This document shows, in pieces, positions 62,576 to 64,000 of a stretch of 64,000 nt of DNA. The notes below the pieces were generated by a model. That model was not told the DNA's origin and searched no databases. It worked only from the letters and a program-made list of their open reading frames with translations. The stretch spans positions 66,707 through 130,706 of the forward strand of contig JBGTLT010000069.1 of NCBI GenBank assembly GCA_041743975.1, given 5' to 3'. Both the position numbers and the translations under genes were made by a program. How positions within the stretch are numbered: position 1 is the stretch's first letter; every line of letters begins with the position of its first letter. This DNA is from JTS-RE37 sp041743975. GTDB lineage: Bacteria; Bacteroidota; Bacteroidia; Flavobacteriales; Flavobacteriaceae.

Positions 62576-63007
62576 CTATTGAATTCTTGTTAAAATCGCT
62601 AAATATGTTACTCCAGAAAGAACAAATTTTACTTTTAAAGTTGTATTAGATAATTCCAAAATTTCGGCATTAACATTCGGCTCATTTGGGTATGAAAATA
62701 CCAATGAATTATTATTTTTATTCCAGGTTCCAGTATCAATTGTTTCTTCGCAGTTTGGATTGTTAAAATAATGGTCTTTTAAAATATTTCCTGTTAGTAT
62801 TTCTGTATAATCCTTTGTGCAATCAGATGTATGTTGATAATCAGTTAAGGTTTCTTGATTATTTGTAATTGTACCTTCTTTTGTAAATTGCCATTTTCCT
62901 TCTAATGTGGATACTGCATTTTGTTGAGTAGAATCATCTTTGCTACAAGAACAAAAGCAAATGATTATCAATGGTAGGACTAATAAAAGTTTTTTTAATT
63001 TGGACAT
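62576..63007 (-). CDS. Lipocalin-like lipoprotein
   Basis: The 143-aa protein begins MSKLKKLLLVLPLIIICFCSC, a lipoprotein signal with Cys lipobox, then a lipocalin-like start LEGKWQFTKEGTI and beta-strand-rich body with TGTWNKNNNSLVF and a paired Cys motif (SDCTKDY and NPNCEETI). Such proteins are common in Bacteroidota outer membranes, with no known ligand. It is monocistronic within the AT-rich tail. Confidence 0.8.
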   Translation of the reverse strand: MSKLKKLLLVLPLIIICFCSCSKDDSTQQNAVSTLEGKWQFTKEGTITNNQETLTDYQHTSDCTKDYTEILTGNILKDHYFNNPNCEETIDTGTWNKNNNSLVFSYPNEPNVNAEILELSNTTLKVKFVLSGVTYLAILTRIQ

Positions 63008-63248
63008 AATTTTAAGTTTTAAGTAAATATTTTTGAATATAATATTTGTAAATTTAGAATTTTAGTTGTAAGAATTTTTTTTAAATGATTAAATAATATA
63101 TACGATTTTTTTTGCGTTTTTGCTTGTACACAACCGGAGTCTGTGCAAAAACCCCATAACAAATAATAATAGGTTATCGGTTTTGATTTATAGTGTAGTT
63201 AAATAGTTTTTATAGATTGTTTTTTGGCAATCGAAAAATTTGGGATAT

Positions 63249-63270
63249 AAAAAAGCCCTCGCAAAAGGGC
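63249..63270 (-). terminator. Intrinsic terminator downstream of the DoxX gene
   Basis: On the minus strand GCCCT (63266-63270) and AGGGC (63255-63259) form a 5-bp stem followed by T6 (63249-63254). It belongs to the transcript ending at the DoxX gene or at the older gene end marked by the right direct repeat. The rest of the 302-bp spacer 63008-63309 is AT-rich, with one CCGGTTGTG motif near 63135. Confidence 0.7.
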
Positions 63271-63330
63271 CTGTTTGGATCCTTTATTTGAAGATTTCCT
63301 TTGCTACGGCTACCATTGTGGTGCCGTTTT
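63269..63330. repeat. Direct repeat, right copy (bounds the AT-rich segment)
   Basis: GGCCTGTTTGGATCCTTTAT plus TTGAAGATTT matches the copy at 60296, then similarity continues through GGCTACC...TTGT. It overlaps the 3' end of the DoxX gene (stop 63310). On the minus strand it also reads, in another frame, as a peptide end (KNGTTMVAVAKEIFK), followed by the terminator at 63249-63270. Confidence 0.75.
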
Positions 63331-63774
63331 TGGTTTTTTCGTTAAGTTTTTTGATTTGAAAATCAGACTGTCCAATTCCAGGTATTTTTCCTTTATAAGG
63401 CTCAAAGCAAAAGCTCCGGCAGATGCACTAAAAACAGAAAAGTCAAAGGCTCCTTTAATTCCTGTAGAAAAAGTCATTGACAAAGCAAATATTAAAATCA
63501 GAAATCCGCTCAGTTTTGCGAACAGTTCTGTTTTAAATCCGATTATCAGGAAAACGGCAAAAATAATTTCAACAGCGGTTGCTATGATTCCGATTAGTGG
63601 AATTAATGATTCTGGAATCCAGGGATTTATTAATTGAGTATACTTTAAGAAATTTTCCCAATTTCCCCATACTGAAACTTCTTTATTCCAAATTCCAAAT
63701 CTGTCGGCTACTGCCGATAAAAATCCGAATGAAATTGCAAGTCGCAAAAAGAGTTTGATAATTTTAGTACTCAC
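63310..63774 (-). CDS. DoxX-family small membrane protein
   Basis: The 154-aa protein has four hydrophobic helices and DoxX-like features: LAISFGFLSAVADRFGIW, WIPESLIPLIGIIATAVEIIFAVFLIIG and FAKLSGFLILIFALSMTF, with a short basic C-terminal tail that overlaps the right direct repeat. DoxX proteins are linked to thiosulfate or thiol oxidation, but most have no assigned role. GTG 63774 (MSTKIIKLFLRL) is preferred; ATG 63825 adds 17 residues that overlap the CCACAACGTG motif. Nothing is visible in 63826-64000. Confidence 0.8.
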   Translation of the reverse strand: MSTKIIKLFLRLAISFGFLSAVADRFGIWNKEVSVWGNWENFLKYTQLINPWIPESLIPLIGIIATAVEIIFAVFLIIGFKTELFAKLSGFLILIFALSMTFSTGIKGAFDFSVFSASAGAFALSLIKEKYLELDSLIFKSKNLTKKPKTAPQW

Positions 63775-64000
63775 ATTATTTATAGTTCGTTTCTCATTTC
63801 CATTGAGTCTGGTCAAATGCACCACAACGTGTTTGTATAAAATTAATTACGTTATTAAAGCACCTAATTTAGCAAATACAAACCGAATAGAAAACCTGCA
63901 AGGAAGTTCGTAAGCAGGATTACACTACCAGTTAATTTATACGGTGTATACCTTGTGTTAGTTCATTTATTGGTCAATTGAATTATTTTTCCTGATATAA

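Noticed and set aside
63269..63400. Remnant of an IS110-like transposase C-terminus (KNGTTMVAVAKEIFK)
   Set aside because: The peptide is suggestive, but the upstream frame is simply the DoxX gene in another register and no other transposase part is present.
1..64000. tRNA or rRNA genes
   Set aside because: No T-loop GGTTCRANTCC patterns with matching acceptor stems and no rRNA segments were found by eye.

Overview
The window looks like a chromosomal segment of a marine-type Flavobacteriaceae (Bacteroidota). The signs are a SusC/SusD pair, many lipoproteins with Bacteroidota lipoboxes, TAnnTTTG-type -7 promoter boxes with little or no Shine-Dalgarno use, a Bacteroidota-type N-acylornithine carbamoyltransferase (argF') arginine operon, a mevalonate-pathway gene pair, and an arsenosugar-type gene cluster. 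No rRNA, tRNA, CRISPR array or intact transposase was found.

Layout. 1-14 kb is a sugar-uptake and xylose region: a surface FG-GAP/ASPIC lipoprotein cut by the window edge, a sodium/solute symporter, xylA-xylB and a susC-susD pair. A LacI regulator is divergent from susC, with a palindromic operator between them. 13.8-19.8 kb is a glucan-disaccharide operon (lacI, beta-phosphoglucomutase, GH65 phosphorylase, GH13 lipoprotein). The exported GH13 would make or trim alpha-glucosides, GH65 would phosphorolyse the disaccharide, and PgmB would turn beta-glucose-1-P into glucose-6-P. 19.9-25.4 kb holds a glycerophosphodiesterase lipoprotein, an HI0933-type flavoprotein, glpK-glpF and a TspO protein. 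25.5-30.2 kb holds mvaD, a mevalonate-kinase-like GHMP kinase, a UbiA prenyltransferase and an RsuA/RluB pseudouridine synthase. 30.7-39.9 kb is one nine-gene arginine/proline operon on the minus strand. 40.1-43.8 kb encodes three membrane or polyprenol-type glycosyltransferases. 44-47 kb is a membrane ferredoxin/flavoprotein pair. 47.2-49.4 kb encodes a GH113-like hydrolase and an N-acetylmuramoyl-alanine amidase. 50.1-54.9 kb is an arsenosugar-type operon (rhodanese, DUF2064 transferase, purine nucleoside phosphorylase, ArsM, DUF547, GT2) that lacks the radical-SAM gene arsS. 55-60.3 kb has GH32, an exported ADP-ribosylglycohydrolase, an APH/MTR-kinase-like protein, a small coiled protein and a DUF1080 protein. 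60.3-64 kb is a clearly AT-rich accessory tail (solitary Mrr nuclease, small unknown genes, a lipocalin-like lipoprotein, a DoxX protein) with direct repeats and a recurrent CGTTGTG motif.

The most unusual content is between genes. There are at least four interspersed repeat families. (1) A hairpin-forming TTCAGGATGAC repeat forms arrays on both sides of a lone GIY-YIG nuclease gene, at a 25-bp period on one side and 37/38 bp on the other. (2) A 193-bp tandem element with three hairpins occurs at two loci in opposite orientation. (3) A double-hairpin element shows a compensatory base-pair change between copies. (4) A GC-rich scattered motif also recurs. A 51-bp duplication of the amidase gene's 3' end flanks one repeat block. 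These, and the odd residue 90 of ArgF', are the items most worth a second look.
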